Positions 47,681 to 58,283 of a DNA stretch of 64,000 nt are shown here, in pieces. This DNA comes from Yersinia massiliensis CCUG 53443 (GTDB taxonomy: Bacteria; Pseudomonadota; Gammaproteobacteria; Enterobacterales; Enterobacteriaceae): assembly GCF_000312485.1 (NCBI RefSeq), contig NZ_HE997643.1, positions 111,370-175,369 of the forward strand, in the 5' to 3' direction. Position 1 is the stretch's first letter. Each line of letters opens with the position of its first letter. Made by a program: the position numbers and the translations under genes. The notes beneath the pieces were generated by a model, which searched no databases, had not been told where the DNA came from, and saw only the letters and a list, made by a program, of their open reading frames with translations.

Positions 47681-49126
47681 ATGGCAACGCATTTGATTTG
47701 GTTTCGCCATGATTTACGCGTGACGGATAATTTAGCCTTGCATACTGCTTGTCAGGATCCGCAAGCTACCGTGATGGCGGTATTTATTGCGACCCCTGCG
47801 CAATGGGCTGCTCATGATATGGCGCCGAGGCAAGCGACATTCTTGCGACAAAATCTGCAACTTTTACAGACCGCGCTCGCCGAACGGAGCATCCCGCTGC
47901 ATTATCATCAATGTGATGATTTTCTGGATTCGATTGACTGGCTAGCCGATTTTTGCCAGCAGCAACAGGTCGATGCGCTATTTTTTAATCAACAGTATGA
48001 GTTAAATGAGCAGCGGCGAGACGACGCACTCATGGCACAGCTTCATCGTTTGTCGATTGCTTGCCACCGTTTCCATGACAGCGTGCTACTGCCGCCGGGG
48101 AGCGTGCAGACTGGCAACAATGAGATGTACAAAATATTTACCCCGTTTCGTCGTGCTTTTATTCAGCGTTTGATGATGAGTGACTGCCGCTGTGTCCCCG
48201 CCCCTAAAGCGCGGAAAAATGCAGCTATCATCACGGTACAACCTCTCGCCCCCTTTGATTATCCGCAGCAACCGGTTGATAACCAACTATTTCCAGCGGG
48301 TGAAGAAGCTGCATTGCAGCGCCTACGTCATTTTTGTCGTGAGCAGGTTCAGGATTATCTACAGCAGCGAGATCTGCCCGCCGTGGAGGGGACCAGTGTT
48401 TTGTCACCTTATCTGGCACTGGGAATACTCTCGCCCCGCCAATGTTTTAACCGTCTAAGAGCGGAATGCCCAGACCTATTGGAAAACAGCGACAGTGGCG
48501 CGTTTACTTGGCTTAATGAGTTGATCTGGCGTGAGTTTTATCGCCATTTATTGGTGGCCTATCCTCGTTTATGCCAACACCACCCCTTTATTGGCTGGAC
48601 TGATGCAGTAAGATGGAATGACTCAGAACAGCAATTAAACGCCTGGCAACAGGGGCAGACGGGTTATCCTATTGTTGATGCTGCCATGCGGCAATTGAAT
48701 GAAACTGGCTGGATGCACAACCGCTTGCGAATGATCAGTGCCAGTTTCTTGGTCAAAGATCTGCTTATCGATTGGCGACTCGGTGAACGCTATTTTATGT
48801 CCCAACTGTTGGACGGCGATTTAGCGGCCAATAATGGCGGCTGGCAATGGGCAGCCTCAACCGGCACGGATGCAGCGCCATACTTTCGGATTTTTAATCC
48901 CACCACGCAAGGAGAGCGCTTTGATAAAGACGGCACGTTTATTCGCCGTTGGTTGCCAGAACTGGCCTCGGTGCCAGACAGTGATATTCACCAACCTTGG
49001 CGTTGGGCGCAACAACAGCAGCAACAGCTCAATTATCCCCCACCGCTGGTGGACCATAAGCAGGCCAGATTGGCTACACTCGCGGCATTTGACGCCGCTA
49101 AGCGGGATGGCAGCAAGGATCCCTAA
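47681..49126 (+). CDS. phrB: deoxyribodipyrimidine photolyase PhrB
   Basis: This FAD/MTHF photolyase repairs cyclobutane pyrimidine dimers with blue light. It has 481 residues and starts MATHLIWFRHDLRVTDNLAL, the antenna-domain signature. The C-terminal catalytic domain contains WLNELIWREFYRHLL, MHNRLRMISASFLVKDLLID and the FAD-site motif GDLAANNGGWQWAASTGTDA. The ybgA-phr order is as in E. coli. Confidence 0.95.
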   Translation: MATHLIWFRHDLRVTDNLALHTACQDPQATVMAVFIATPAQWAAHDMAPRQATFLRQNLQLLQTALAERSIPLHYHQCDDFLDSIDWLADFCQQQQVDALFFNQQYELNEQRRDDALMAQLHRLSIACHRFHDSVLLPPGSVQTGNNEMYKIFTPFRRAFIQRLMMSDCRCVPAPKARKNAAIITVQPLAPFDYPQQPVDNQLFPAGEEAALQRLRHFCREQVQDYLQQRDLPAVEGTSVLSPYLALGILSPRQCFNRLRAECPDLLENSDSGAFTWLNELIWREFYRHLLVAYPRLCQHHPFIGWTDAVRWNDSEQQLNAWQQGQTGYPIVDAAMRQLNETGWMHNRLRMISASFLVKDLLIDWRLGERYFMSQLLDGDLAANNGGWQWAASTGTDAAPYFRIFNPTTQGERFDKDGTFIRRWLPELASVPDSDIHQPWRWAQQQQQQLNYPPPLVDHKQARLATLAAFDAAKRDGSKDP

Positions 49127-49141
49127 CCACAAGGAGCCTTC

Positions 49142-50182
49142 ATGTTTTTAATGAATTATTCGGGTAATTCCCTGCTACGCACCAACAATATGACTAAAAA
49201 AGCCCTGAATGTGGGGTTGGCTGTCTCCTTTGGCTTATTCAGTTCGCTGGCGACGGCAGGTTTTGAGGTGGTGGCGCTTGGCGTGGATGGGGGAGTCACC
49301 GATGGCAATTTGACCTCTTATCTGATTCGTGATGACAGCCAACCCTTGTATTTGGCCTTGGATGCAGGATCAGTGTTACCGGGTATCGCCAAAGCGTTAG
49401 AGAAGGGCAATTTCCCTGATATTACCGACGAAATGGCCGCGCCATTAACGCGGCAGGGTTATATTTTCCGCCAACGCATCAATAGTTATTTTATTAGCCA
49501 TGCCCATCTTGATCATGTCTCTGGATTGATTATTGGTTCACCGGAAGACAGTAAGAAAACGATTTATGCATCGGCTGATACTATCGACGTGCTGAGAAAC
49601 TACTATTTTAACTGGCGCGTCTGGCCCAATTTTACTGACAGTGGCAGTGGGACTCGTCTAGGGACTTACCGGATGCAACTCGTGCGACCTGCCCAGTCGC
49701 TGAGCTTGGGGCTGACCCGACTAACAGGTGAAATGTATCCACTCAGCCATGATAAGTCTCCCTCTTCGATGCTACTGGTGAGTAGCAATAACAATGTGTT
49801 CGCTTATTTTGGTGATACCGGCCCCGATGAGATTGAGAAGTCAAAAAATCTGGATACTGTCTGGCGTAAGCTGGCAGAGAAGGTCAAACAGCAGCAACTC
49901 AAAGGGATGATTATCGAAGTTTCTTATCCTAATGCTGCGAGTGATAGCAAGTTGTACGGCCATATGACGCCAAAGTGGTTGCTGAAAGAATTGAAAAATT
50001 TAGAAAAATACAGTGGTGAAGGGCAGCCATTAACAGGATTGCCGGTAGTGATTAGCCATATAAAACCCTCATTACAGCAGGGGCAAGATGTACGTCAAAC
50101 CATCGCCACTGAGTTGCAGGCTGGCAATGATATGGGGGTGAATTTTATTCTGATGGAGCAAGGGGATCGCCAGCAGTTCTAG
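49142..50182 (+). CDS. exported class II 3',5'-cyclic-nucleotide phosphodiesterase
   Basis: A 346-residue metallo-beta-lactamase-fold enzyme of the class II cyclic-nucleotide phosphodiesterases (CpdP/PDE1 type). The zinc motif SHAHLDHVSGL is intact, and FAYFGDTGPDE and HMTPKWLLKEL supply further metal or active-site residues. The start at 49142 follows AAGGAGCC, giving a long N terminus whose hydrophobic core (ALNVGLAVSFGLFSSLATA) is a signal peptide; a start at 49190 gives a standard-length signal but lacks a Shine-Dalgarno. It probably acts in the periplasm. It lies 15 bases after phrB. Confidence 0.85.
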   Translation: MFLMNYSGNSLLRTNNMTKKALNVGLAVSFGLFSSLATAGFEVVALGVDGGVTDGNLTSYLIRDDSQPLYLALDAGSVLPGIAKALEKGNFPDITDEMAAPLTRQGYIFRQRINSYFISHAHLDHVSGLIIGSPEDSKKTIYASADTIDVLRNYYFNWRVWPNFTDSGSGTRLGTYRMQLVRPAQSLSLGLTRLTGEMYPLSHDKSPSSMLLVSSNNNVFAYFGDTGPDEIEKSKNLDTVWRKLAEKVKQQQLKGMIIEVSYPNAASDSKLYGHMTPKWLLKELKNLEKYSGEGQPLTGLPVVISHIKPSLQQGQDVRQTIATELQAGNDMGVNFILMEQGDRQQF

Positions 50183-50295
50183 TTATCCTCTTTCACTGAT
50201 CTCATAGCCGGGGAATTTTCCTTCTTCCCATACATGCGATTTGTTTTTTATTTATAGAATATCAATACGATAACCCAGATGTAAGGATCGGCATC

Positions 50296-51039
50296 ATGCG
50301 TAATACTGAACTAGAAACTCTACTGAATAATCAGCTTAATACGACAGCCTTTCAGGATTATGCCCCTAATGGGTTACAGGTTGAGGGGCGTCAAGAGGTA
50401 CGACGTATTGTGACCGGTGTGACAGCTAGCCAAGCGCTGTTGGACGCAGCCGTGGGGCAGAAAGCCGATGCTATTTTGGTCCATCACGGCTACTTCTGGA
50501 AGAATGAGCCGGTGGTAGTGCGCGGCATGAAACGCAACCGCCTAAAAACGTTACTGACCAACGACATCAATCTGTATGGCTATCATTTGCCACTGGATGC
50601 ACACCCAGAATTGGGTAATAACGCGCAACTGGCTAAGTTACTGGGCATTCGGGTATTGGGGGAAATTGAATCTTTTTTGCCCTACGGCGAGTTTGATGCC
50701 CTGCTAAATGCAGTGATTCTACACGAGCGGCTGGAAAAATTGCTGGGCCGTGACGTATTACATTGTGGCGACCATGCACCGGCAGATATACGACGTATTG
50801 CGTGGTGTAGTGGTGGTGGGCAGGGCTTTATTCAGCAAGCGGCTGAGTTCGGCGTGGATGCCTTTATCACTGGCGAGGTTTCTGAGCAAACCATCCATAT
50901 TGCCCGTGAGATGGGGGTGAATTTTTATGCTGCGGGGCATCATGCGACTGAGCGTTACGGTATCAAAGCGTTGGGCGAATGGTTAGCGTCTGAGCATCAG
51001 CTCGAGGTTATTTTTATCGATATTCCTAACCCCGCGTAA
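50296..51039 (+). CDS. ybgI: YbgI/Nif3 family dinuclear metal-binding protein
   Basis: A 247-residue protein of the DUF34/NIF3 family, a toroidal hexamer with a two-metal site in E. coli. Metal ligands are in VHHGYFWKNEP, DAHPELGNNAQLAK and the C-terminal AGHHATERYG. A GTP cyclohydrolase-type function has been proposed for relatives; the physiological role is unsettled. AAGGATC precedes the ATG. Confidence 0.92.
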   Translation: MRNTELETLLNNQLNTTAFQDYAPNGLQVEGRQEVRRIVTGVTASQALLDAAVGQKADAILVHHGYFWKNEPVVVRGMKRNRLKTLLTNDINLYGYHLPLDAHPELGNNAQLAKLLGIRVLGEIESFLPYGEFDALLNAVILHERLEKLLGRDVLHCGDHAPADIRRIAWCSGGGQGFIQQAAEFGVDAFITGEVSEQTIHIAREMGVNFYAAGHHATERYGIKALGEWLASEHQLEVIFIDIPNPA

Positions 51040-51183
51040 CCCGTTATTTACCGCATTTATGCAATGTGCACTGATGATTTTCATTGGTGCATGGCTGTTT
51101 TCATTCCATCGACTCTCATTCTTATGCGCCATTAGCCCTTCATAAATTAAGGTTTAACCTTACAAGCGCTAAATTCACCTCTA

Positions 51184-51213
51184 TTGACAGCGGCTATGTG
51201 CTATCGCATAAAT
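51184..51213 (+). promoter_or_regulatory. candidate promoter of the pxp operon
   Basis: TTGACA (51184), an 18-base spacer and ATAAAT (51208), about 70 bases upstream of pxpB. The -35 is perfect and the -10 is moderate. Confidence 0.5.
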
Positions 51214-51284
51214 ATGTACTTATAACTGTTAGTTATCCAAATAAAAATGAAAACTAAAAATACAAATTAATCAGGGGGACGTGA

Positions 51285-51941
51285 GTGCAACGAGCACGAT
51301 GCTATTTACTAGGAGAAAGTGCGGTGGTTCTGGAACTGGAACCACCGATAACGTTAACGAGCCAGCAGCGGATTTGGGGACTGGCTGATCGCCTTATTCA
51401 TCATCCCGATATCCTTGAGGCGATCCCCGGCATGAACAATCTGACCTTGTTGCTGGCTGATCCGCAAAGTACCGCACTGGATGCCATCGAAAAACTCCAG
51501 CGTTGGTGGGAAGAGAGCGAATCATTAATCCCTGAGTCTCGTGATATCACTATTCCAGTGATTTATGGCGGCGAAGCGGGTCCTGATCTGGCTGATGTGG
51601 CGCGCCATACCGGCCTGAGTGAGCGTCAGGTGGTCGAGTGCCATGCAGGGGCAAGTTACATCGTCTATTTCCTTGGATTTCAGCCGGGCTTTTCCTATCT
51701 GGGCGGTATGCCAGAACAGTTGACGACCCCGCGGCGTGCCGAACCGCGTTTGGTGGTTGCCCCAGGATCAGTGGGTATCGGTGGTAGCCAGACCGGTATC
51801 TATCCGTTAGCCACGCCCGGTGGTTGGCAGTTAATCGGCCGCACCTCACTGGCGTTATTTAACCCGCTAGAGATGCCGCCAACCCTGCTACGGCCTGGGG
51901 ATAATGTGCGCTTTCTGCCTTTAATGGAGGGCGTATGCTGA
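51285..51941 (+). CDS. pxpB: 5-oxoprolinase subunit PxpB
   Basis: A 218-residue KipI-like subunit of ATP-dependent 5-oxoprolinase, which opens 5-oxoproline (pyroglutamate) to glutamate. It starts with GTG behind GGGGGAC and reads [18 protein letters not shown]. The conserved block [18 protein letters not shown] with [20 protein letters not shown] is typical. It overlaps pxpC by seven bases. Confidence 0.94.
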   Translation: MQRARCYLLGESAVVLELEPPITLTSQQRIWGLADRLIHHPDILEAIPGMNNLTLLLADPQSTALDAIEKLQRWWEESESLIPESRDITIPVIYGGEAGPDLADVARHTGLSERQVVECHAGASYIVYFLGFQPGFSYLGGMPEQLTTPRRAEPRLVVAPGSVGIGGSQTGIYPLATPGGWQLIGRTSLALFNPLEMPPTLLRPGDNVRFLPLMEGVC

Positions 51942-52885
51942 AGATTATTCGTGCAGGCATTTACACCACGGTACAAGACAGTGGCCGTGGTGGTTTTCGT
52001 CGGTTAGGGATCAGTCAGGGTGGGGCACTCGATTTACCTGCGATGCAGATGGCAAACATGCTGGTGGGGAACGACGCGAATGCTGCAGGGATGGAAGTGA
52101 CGCTAGGCCAATTGACGGTTGAGTTTACCCAATCAGGTTGGATCGCGCTGACAGGGGCCGGTTGTGATGCGAGGCTCGATGATCAGTTGTTATGGACGGG
52201 CTGGCGTTATCCGGTTAAGTCAGGGCAACAGTTAAAACTCAGTGTGCCACACCGTGGGATGCGCAGTTATCTGGCCATTTCCGGCGGTATAGATGTCCCC
52301 GAAATGTTGGGATCACGCAGTACAGATCTGAAAGCGGGTTTTGGCGGTTATCAAGGACGGCTGATCAAAGAAGGCGATACGCTGCCATTAGGGAAACCCA
52401 CTCGGTTACCGCGTGAATCTGTCGGCATCAAACAACTGCTATTCGGGAATCGTGTTCGAGCCGTACCCGGGCCGGAATATCATGAATTTGACGATGTGTC
52501 GCAAGGGGCTTTCTGGCGTGAAGCTTGGCAACTTAGCCCGCAAAGTAACCGGATGGGTTATCGACTGACCGGCCGCGAATTATCCCGCACGACCTCGCGT
52601 GAAATGCTATCTCACGGCTTATTACCCGGCGTGGTACAAGTGCCACATAACGGCCAACCAATTGTACTGATGGCAGATGCACAAACGACGGGCGGTTACC
52701 CACGCATTGCCTGTGTGATCGAAGCCGATCTCTACCATTTAGCCCAAATTCGACTCGGTGAACCGGTGCATTTTATCCCTTGTACCGTTGAAGATGCACT
52801 GCGTGCCAAATCAGAACAACAGCATTTCTTGCAACAAATTGAGTGGAGTTTGCAGAAAGGTTTCGATGCCACGGAGGCCAAATGA
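51935..52885 (+). CDS. pxpC: 5-oxoprolinase subunit PxpC
   Basis: A 316-residue KipA-like subunit with the biotin-dependent carboxylase-like fold. It starts [20 protein letters not shown]. Family blocks include [37 protein letters not shown] and [14 protein letters not shown]. Its last four bases overlap the pxpA start (ATGA), so the three subunits are co-translated. Confidence 0.94.
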   Translation: MLKIIRAGIYTTVQDSGRGGFRRLGISQGGALDLPAMQMANMLVGNDANAAGMEVTLGQLTVEFTQSGWIALTGAGCDARLDDQLLWTGWRYPVKSGQQLKLSVPHRGMRSYLAISGGIDVPEMLGSRSTDLKAGFGGYQGRLIKEGDTLPLGKPTRLPRESVGIKQLLFGNRVRAVPGPEYHEFDDVSQGAFWREAWQLSPQSNRMGYRLTGRELSRTTSREMLSHGLLPGVVQVPHNGQPIVLMADAQTTGGYPRIACVIEADLYHLAQIRLGEPVHFIPCTVEDALRAKSEQQHFLQQIEWSLQKGFDATEAK

Positions 52886-53619
52886 ACATTGATTTAAACG
52901 CGGATTTAGGGGAAGGCTGCACCAATGATCAGGCCTTGTTGCAGTTGGTGAGTTCGGCCAATATTGCCTGTGGTTTCCATGCGGGTGACGCGCAAACTAT
53001 GCGTCAATCAGTGCGTTGGGCCATCGAATACGGTGTTGCTATTGGTGCGCACCCCAGTTTTCCTGACCGAGAGAATTTTGGTCGCACTGCCATGCAACTT
53101 CCCCCCGAAACGGTCTATGCCCAAGTGATTTATCAGTTGGGTGCCCTTGCGGCTATCGTGAAGGCTGAAGGGGGCGTGATGCAGCATGTAAAACCCCATG
53201 GCATGTTGTACAACCAAGCTGCGGTTGACCCCTTACTGGCTGATGCCATTGCTCAGGCGGTTAAAGCTGTCGATTCATCATTGCGCCTCGTTGGGCTGGC
53301 GGGCAGCGAATTAATCCGGGCAGGTCAACGGGTAGGGTTAGTGACTCGACAGGAGGTGTTTGCCGATCGCCGCTATCTACCCGATGGCACTCTCGTCCCG
53401 CGTAGTCAGCCAGATGCGTTGATTGAAAGTGACGAGTTGGCGTTGTCACAAACCTTAGCCATGGTGCAACATCATCAGGTTCAAGCCCGCGATGGCACTT
53501 GGGTCGCGGTACAGGCCGATACCGTTTGTGTACATGGCGATGGCGCTCATGCTTTGGCTTTTGCCCGTCGCTTACGCAGCAGTTTTCAGCAGGAAAACAT
53601 TTCGGTTTCCGCGCTGTAA
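52882..53619 (+). CDS. pxpA: 5-oxoprolinase subunit PxpA (LamB/YcsF family)
   Basis: A 245-residue subunit, start at 52882 ([13 protein letters not shown]) overlapping the pxpC stop. Conserved acidic and His residues lie in [37 protein letters not shown] and [14 protein letters not shown] is near the C terminus. With PxpB and PxpC it forms the prokaryotic 5-oxoprolinase. Confidence 0.95.
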   Translation: MNIDLNADLGEGCTNDQALLQLVSSANIACGFHAGDAQTMRQSVRWAIEYGVAIGAHPSFPDRENFGRTAMQLPPETVYAQVIYQLGALAAIVKAEGGVMQHVKPHGMLYNQAAVDPLLADAIAQAVKAVDSSLRLVGLAGSELIRAGQRVGLVTRQEVFADRRYLPDGTLVPRSQPDALIESDELALSQTLAMVQHHQVQARDGTWVAVQADTVCVHGDGAHALAFARRLRSSFQQENISVSAL

Positions 53620-53775
53620 AGCGCAAGTTGTCGTGTAGTCGTAGTGATAGAAAGGCCATAGTTGGCAATCAGAATCATCGTTGGGCAATCACAATCATAA
53701 CCGCTTGGCCCGAGCGGCAGAGTATTACCCCTTTGCATTTATGACCTTAAAACTATTTATGACAGGAGAGTCACC

Positions 53776-54507
53776 TTGGAACAAACGGTAAATATGTGGC
53801 CGCTGATCGGTATCGCGGCAATTGTTATTGGCTTTTTGCTGCGCATCAACGCGGTGTTAGTGGTGATTTCTGCTGGTATCATCACGGGTTTGGCAGCATT
53901 GATGCCCATCGCCACCATTCTAGAAAAATTGGGGGAGGGTTTTCTCAATACCCGTAACCTACCACTGATTTTGCTCTTACCTCTGGCTGTGATCGGTTTG
54001 CTGGAGCGGCACGGCTTGAAAGAGCGTGCTCAGGCGTGGATTTCGCACATTAAAAGTGCCACTTCTGGTCGCTTATTGATTGTGTATCTGTTTGTGCGCG
54101 AAGGTACGGCAGCGCTGGGTTTAACCAGCCTTGGCGGTCACGCTCAAATGGTACGGCCATTGCTGGCTCCTATGGCTGAAGGGGCAGCGAAAACCCGTTA
54201 CGGCGAGTTGCCCGAAAAAGTGCGCTATCGCCTGCGGGCAATGTCTGCGGCAACAGATAACGTCGGCCTGTTCTTTGGTGAAGATATCTTTGTCGCTTTC
54301 GGTGCCATTATCTTCATGCACAACTTTATGCTGGAATCGGGTGGCATTCAGACCGAGCCACTACATATCGCACTATGGGGGATCCCGACAGCCATTTGTG
54401 CTTTCTTGATCCACGCTTATCGCCTGCAACGTTTGGATAAACATCTCGCTGCTGAACTTACTGCATTGAATGACGCTGCCTTGGCCACTAAGGGAGACGC
54501 TAAATGA
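53776..54507 (+). CDS. DUF969 membrane protein, putative 5-oxoproline transporter subunit
   Basis: A 243-residue inner-membrane protein with about six helices. The start is TTG at 53776, eight bases after AGGAGAG; an ATG six codons downstream has no Shine-Dalgarno. The segment GLTSLGGHAQMVRPLLAPMA and SAATDNVGLFFGEDIFVAFG are DUF969 hallmarks. DUF969 and DUF979 genes occur as a pair, here overlapping by four bases, and next to oxoprolinase and pyroglutamyl peptidase genes. Transport of 5-oxoproline is inferred from that context. Confidence 0.82.
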   Translation: MEQTVNMWPLIGIAAIVIGFLLRINAVLVVISAGIITGLAALMPIATILEKLGEGFLNTRNLPLILLLPLAVIGLLERHGLKERAQAWISHIKSATSGRLLIVYLFVREGTAALGLTSLGGHAQMVRPLLAPMAEGAAKTRYGELPEKVRYRLRAMSAATDNVGLFFGEDIFVAFGAIIFMHNFMLESGGIQTEPLHIALWGIPTAICAFLIHAYRLQRLDKHLAAELTALNDAALATKGDAK

Positions 54508-55523
54508 TCTTCCAACAACAATATTTATACTGGCTAGCCGGTGTCGTTTTACTGATGGTCGCGGTGATGTCATTTCGAGATAAAGCCAACCCGCGCCGTT
54601 TCACGACAGGTTTATTCTGGGGGCTGTACGGGCTGGTTTTCTTGGTGGGAGACTGGACTTACCGTTTGGCGAATGCATTGGGCGGCGAAGGGCCCGATGA
54701 GAAGCGCATCCTGCATATTACTGTCGGCCTCGTGGTGATCGTGATGGCGTTGATTGCGGGCTTTGGTGGCGTAAAACTCGGTAGCTACCATCAGCGGACA
54801 CCGCAAGAACGTGAAGTGAGCGCCAAGCGACTCGGTAACCGGCTGTTTATTCCTGCGTTGACGATCCCAGTGGTCACGGTCATTGGCGTCTTGCTGTTTA
54901 ATAACATTCCTGCCTTGGATTTATGGCTGTTTGGTGCGGGTAATCACGCGACCTTAGTGACTTTGTTCTCAATGACGGTGGGCTGTGTGTTGGGCTTAAT
55001 CATTGCGGTGGTCATGACTCATGAGACGGCTGCGCAACCGGTGCAGGAGGCTCGGCGTTTACTGGACTCGATTGGCTGGGCGTTTATCTTGCCGCAGATT
55101 CTGGCAACACTGGGCTTGCTGTTTACCACCGCGGGTGTCGGTACCGCCATTGCACACCTGACTCAAGAGTATCTGGCTGTTGATCATCGCTTTGTCGCCG
55201 TCGCCGTCTATGCTATTGGCATGGCAGTGCTCACCATGATTATGGGCAATGCGTTTGCCGCATTCCCTATTGTGACGGCGGGTATCGGTATTCCTATCTT
55301 GGTGTTACAACATGGCGGCAATCCGGCGGTAATGGCCGCGATCGGGATGTTCTCCGGTTACTGCGGTACATTGATGACGCCAATGGCGGCCAACTTTAAT
55401 ATTGTTCCTGCTGCCTTGTTGGAATTACCAGATAAAAACGCGGTGATCAAAGCACAGATACCGACCGGCGTTACGCTATTAATAGTGAACGTATTTTTGC
55501 TCTATTTCCTGATGTTCCTCTAG
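54504..55523 (+). CDS. DUF979 membrane protein, putative 5-oxoproline transporter subunit
   Basis: A 339-residue membrane protein with about nine helices, the partner of the DUF969 protein. Conserved segments are [20 protein letters not shown] and [20 protein letters not shown], re-entrant-loop-like sequences typical of ion-coupled carriers. Its start overlaps the previous stop (ATGA) and pcp begins nine bases after its stop. The substrate is inferred from neighbours. Confidence 0.82.
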   Translation: MIFQQQYLYWLAGVVLLMVAVMSFRDKANPRRFTTGLFWGLYGLVFLVGDWTYRLANALGGEGPDEKRILHITVGLVVIVMALIAGFGGVKLGSYHQRTPQEREVSAKRLGNRLFIPALTIPVVTVIGVLLFNNIPALDLWLFGAGNHATLVTLFSMTVGCVLGLIIAVVMTHETAAQPVQEARRLLDSIGWAFILPQILATLGLLFTTAGVGTAIAHLTQEYLAVDHRFVAVAVYAIGMAVLTMIMGNAFAAFPIVTAGIGIPILVLQHGGNPAVMAAIGMFSGYCGTLMTPMAANFNIVPAALLELPDKNAVIKAQIPTGVTLLIVNVFLLYFLMFL

Positions 55524-55531
55524 GAGAGCCA

Positions 55532-56179
55532 ATGAAAAGCGTACTTATTACTGGGTTTGAGCCCTTTGGCGGAGAGCGAGTGAATCCTTCGTGGGAAGTC
55601 GTTAAGCAGCTGAATGATTTAATGTTGGGTGGGGTCAGAGTGGTGGCCCGCCAACTACCTTGTGCTTTTGGCGAAGCACTCTCCGCACTAAATGCCGCGA
55701 TGGACGATGTTCAACCCACACTCGTGTTAGCCATTGGTCAGGCTGGGGGACGGGCAGATATTACTATCGAACGTGTTGCGATTAACATTGATGATGCACG
55801 AATTCCGGACAATTTGGGTCAGCAACCGGTCGATCAGCCTATCGTTGAAAATGGCCCTGCGGCCTATTTTACCCGTTTGCCGATAAAGGCCATGGTGCAA
55901 GGAATACGTGATGCGGGGATACCGGCTTCGGTTTCTCAAACAGCAGGGACTTATGTCTGTAACCACGTGATGTATGGCCTATTGCATCGATTGAATCAGA
56001 TGAATAGCGATGTAAAAGGGGGATTTATTCATATCCCTTATTTGCCAGAGCAGGCGGTGGCTCATCCTGGTGCGCCAAGTATGTCGACGCAATCGGTATT
56101 GATAGCCTTGGAGTTAGCGATATCAGTCGCGTTGCAAATTGAGCATGATTTGCATATTTCTGGTGGGGCCATTCACTAG
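55532..56179 (+). CDS. pcp: pyrrolidone-carboxylate peptidase (pyroglutamyl peptidase I)
   Basis: A 215-residue cytosolic cysteine peptidase (family C15) that removes N-terminal pyroglutamate from peptides, releasing 5-oxoproline. The catalytic Glu lies in [19 protein letters not shown], the Cys in [18 protein letters not shown] and the His in [11 protein letters not shown]. Last gene of the pxpBCA-DUF969-DUF979-pcp group, so its product feeds the oxoprolinase. Confidence 0.94.
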   Translation: MKSVLITGFEPFGGERVNPSWEVVKQLNDLMLGGVRVVARQLPCAFGEALSALNAAMDDVQPTLVLAIGQAGGRADITIERVAINIDDARIPDNLGQQPVDQPIVENGPAAYFTRLPIKAMVQGIRDAGIPASVSQTAGTYVCNHVMYGLLHRLNQMNSDVKGGFIHIPYLPEQAVAHPGAPSMSTQSVLIALELAISVALQIEHDLHISGGAIH

Positions 56180-56193
56180 TCGAGATCAATAAT

Positions 56194-56215
56194 AACGCCA
56201 CCTGACGGTGGCGTT
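56194..56215. terminator. bidirectional terminator between pcp and gltA
   Basis: AACGCCACC-TGA-CGGTGGCGTT sits between two convergent genes. A-rich DNA flanks its left side and TTTCT its right, so it can serve both directions. Confidence 0.8.
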
Positions 56216-56237
56216 TCTCTAGCAAGCATCAATCGGC

Positions 56238-57521
56238 TTACTTCTGTAATTGGCTTTTAAAATCACGCTCAGCGTAACCGGTATAAAGTTGACGCGGACG
56301 AGCGATTTTAATGCCGTCATCGTGCATTTCATTCCAGTGAGCAATCCAGCCGATGGTACGGGCAATCGCGAACATCACCGTAAACATGGAAGAAGGGATC
56401 CCCATTGCTTTCAGGATGATACCTGAATAGAAGTCTACGTTCGGGTACAGTTTCTTCTCAATGAAGTACGGGTCGTTCAGTGCGATACGCTCCAGCTCCA
56501 TCGCGACTTCCAGCAGGTTGTCGTTCAGGTTTAGCTCTTTCAGCACTTCATGACAGGTTTCACGCATAACGGTCGCGCGTGGGTCGTGGTTTTTGTACAC
56601 ACGATGACCAAAGCCCATCAGACGGAAAGAGTCATTTTTGTCTTTCGCGCGGCGGATAAATTCAGGAATGTGTTCTACGCTTTTGATCTCTTCCAGCATC
56701 TTCAAGCAAGCTTCGTTTGCACCACCGTGAGCTGGCCCCCACAAAGAGGCGATACCCGCGGCAATACACGCAAACGGGTTCGCGCCAGAAGAACCTGCGG
56801 TACGCACTGTTGAAGTCGACGCGTTTTGCTCATGGTCAGCATGCAGAATGAAAATGCGATCCATAGCGCGTTCTAACACTGGATTGACTTCGTATTTCTC
56901 ACAGGGTGTGGAGAACATCATGTGCAGGAAATTACCGGCATAGGACAGGTCGTTACGCGGATAAACGAAAGGTTGGCCAATGGAATACTTGTAACACATC
57001 GCGGCAACGGTCGGCATTTTGGACAGCAGACGGAAGGCGGTGATTTCACGGTGACGTTCGTTATTGACATCCAGCGCATCGTGGTAGAAGGCGGCCAATG
57101 CGCCTGTGACACCACACAATACCGCCATTGGGTGTGAATCGCGGCGGAAACCGTGGAACAGACGAGTAATCTGCTCATGAATCATGGTATGGCGGGTGAC
57201 CGTGGTTCTGAACGTTTCGTACTCTTCAGCCGTTGGTGTTTCGCCGTACAGCAGAATGTAACAAACTTCCAGATAGGTAGATTCTTTTGCTAACTGGGCA
57301 ATCGGGAAGCCACGGTGCAGCAGAATACCTTCATCACCATCAATGTAAGTGATTTTTGATTCGCAGGATGCGGTAGAGGTAAAACCGGGGTCAAAGGTGA
57401 AATAACCTTTCGAACCTAAGGTACGGACGTCAATGACGTCAGTGCCGAGGGTTGGGGATAGCACGCCCAGTTCGATCGCAGCTTCGCCTTCTAGATTCAG
57501 CGTCGCCTTTTTATTAGCCAT
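56238..57521 (-). CDS. gltA: citrate synthase GltA (type II)
   Basis: GltA condenses oxaloacetate and acetyl-CoA at TCA-cycle entry. It has 427 residues and starts [18 protein letters not shown] with AAGGAGAC upstream. Substrate and catalytic residues are in [23 protein letters not shown] and [13 protein letters not shown]. The N-terminal extension is that of the hexameric, NADH-inhibited proteobacterial type. It is divergent from sdhCDAB. Confidence 0.97.
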   Translation of the reverse strand: MANKKATLNLEGEAAIELGVLSPTLGTDVIDVRTLGSKGYFTFDPGFTSTASCESKITYIDGDEGILLHRGFPIAQLAKESTYLEVCYILLYGETPTAEEYETFRTTVTRHTMIHEQITRLFHGFRRDSHPMAVLCGVTGALAAFYHDALDVNNERHREITAFRLLSKMPTVAAMCYKYSIGQPFVYPRNDLSYAGNFLHMMFSTPCEKYEVNPVLERAMDRIFILHADHEQNASTSTVRTAGSSGANPFACIAAGIASLWGPAHGGANEACLKMLEEIKSVEHIPEFIRRAKDKNDSFRLMGFGHRVYKNHDPRATVMRETCHEVLKELNLNDNLLEVAMELERIALNDPYFIEKKLYPNVDFYSGIILKAMGIPSSMFTVMFAIARTIGWIAHWNEMHDDGIKIARPRQLYTGYAERDFKSQLQK

Positions 57522-58283
57522 TTACAGTCTCCTTAGCGCTTATTTTAAAACCTCTAACAACTAAAATAGCCTATTTACCTGACAGGCAGCACTGTTCTGT
57601 TTAATTCATCGTTTACTCTTCAGATTTGGCGTTGCTGCGTAAGTCACCGTTTTCACTTATCCGATTAACTTATCAGCGTAAGTTCGTAGGGGTTCGTTAT
57701 TTTTCGGTCTTACTACATTCGCCAAATTTCTTGGATCGAGAATGCGACGTAGGGTACAGAGTATCTCACCAATGCAGCCCGCGATCCGATGAGTTGGATT
57801 AACAGGTTTTGTTATTAAGTTGTTAGCGATTTGTCAGATTCTTATCTTTTATAATTTAGTGCCTACGATTTGTATGGGGATATTCATTCATTACACTGTT
57901 ACATAACTCAGGCTTATGGGGAAGTGTATACGTAGACCTTTAGTGAATGATATGACCTATTTCGACTCTAGTTGTAAGTTAAATGTTTATTCTTTGTCAA
58001 ATCAGATAATTAATTTTATGTAAATTATGTAAATCGTGATCCTAATCACTGTTCAGGGGAAATGTTCCCAATCAGATTGTGTGGGAATTGTAATAAGAAT
58101 GTGAACCCCCTATACTGCCGCCAGGTCTCCGGATTACCCTGAAGTAGGAGCACCCAGCGTTATAAAAACACGCCATGAAGCATTCAGGATGTTATGCCAC
58201 ATGTGTGATGTGAAGGGTTTAAACTCTTGACGCTGTCTGATCCCCACCCAGGCCCGGAGGATGGAAATTAAAATAAGAGCTGT
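57522..58283. promoter_or_regulatory. divergent gltA/sdhC control region
   Basis: About 760 AT-rich bases between the divergent TCA genes, where ArcA, CRP and other regulators act in E. coli. I can place only the sdhC promoter (58088-58116) with confidence. The sdhC leader is about 160 bases. No ORF here has support. Confidence 0.6.
58088..58116 (+). promoter_or_regulatory. sigma-70 promoter of sdhCDAB
   Basis: TTGTAA (58088), a 17-base spacer and TATACT (58111), followed by GCCGCCAGGTCTCC, a segment I recall as conserved downstream of the enterobacterial sdhC promoter. Confidence 0.75.
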
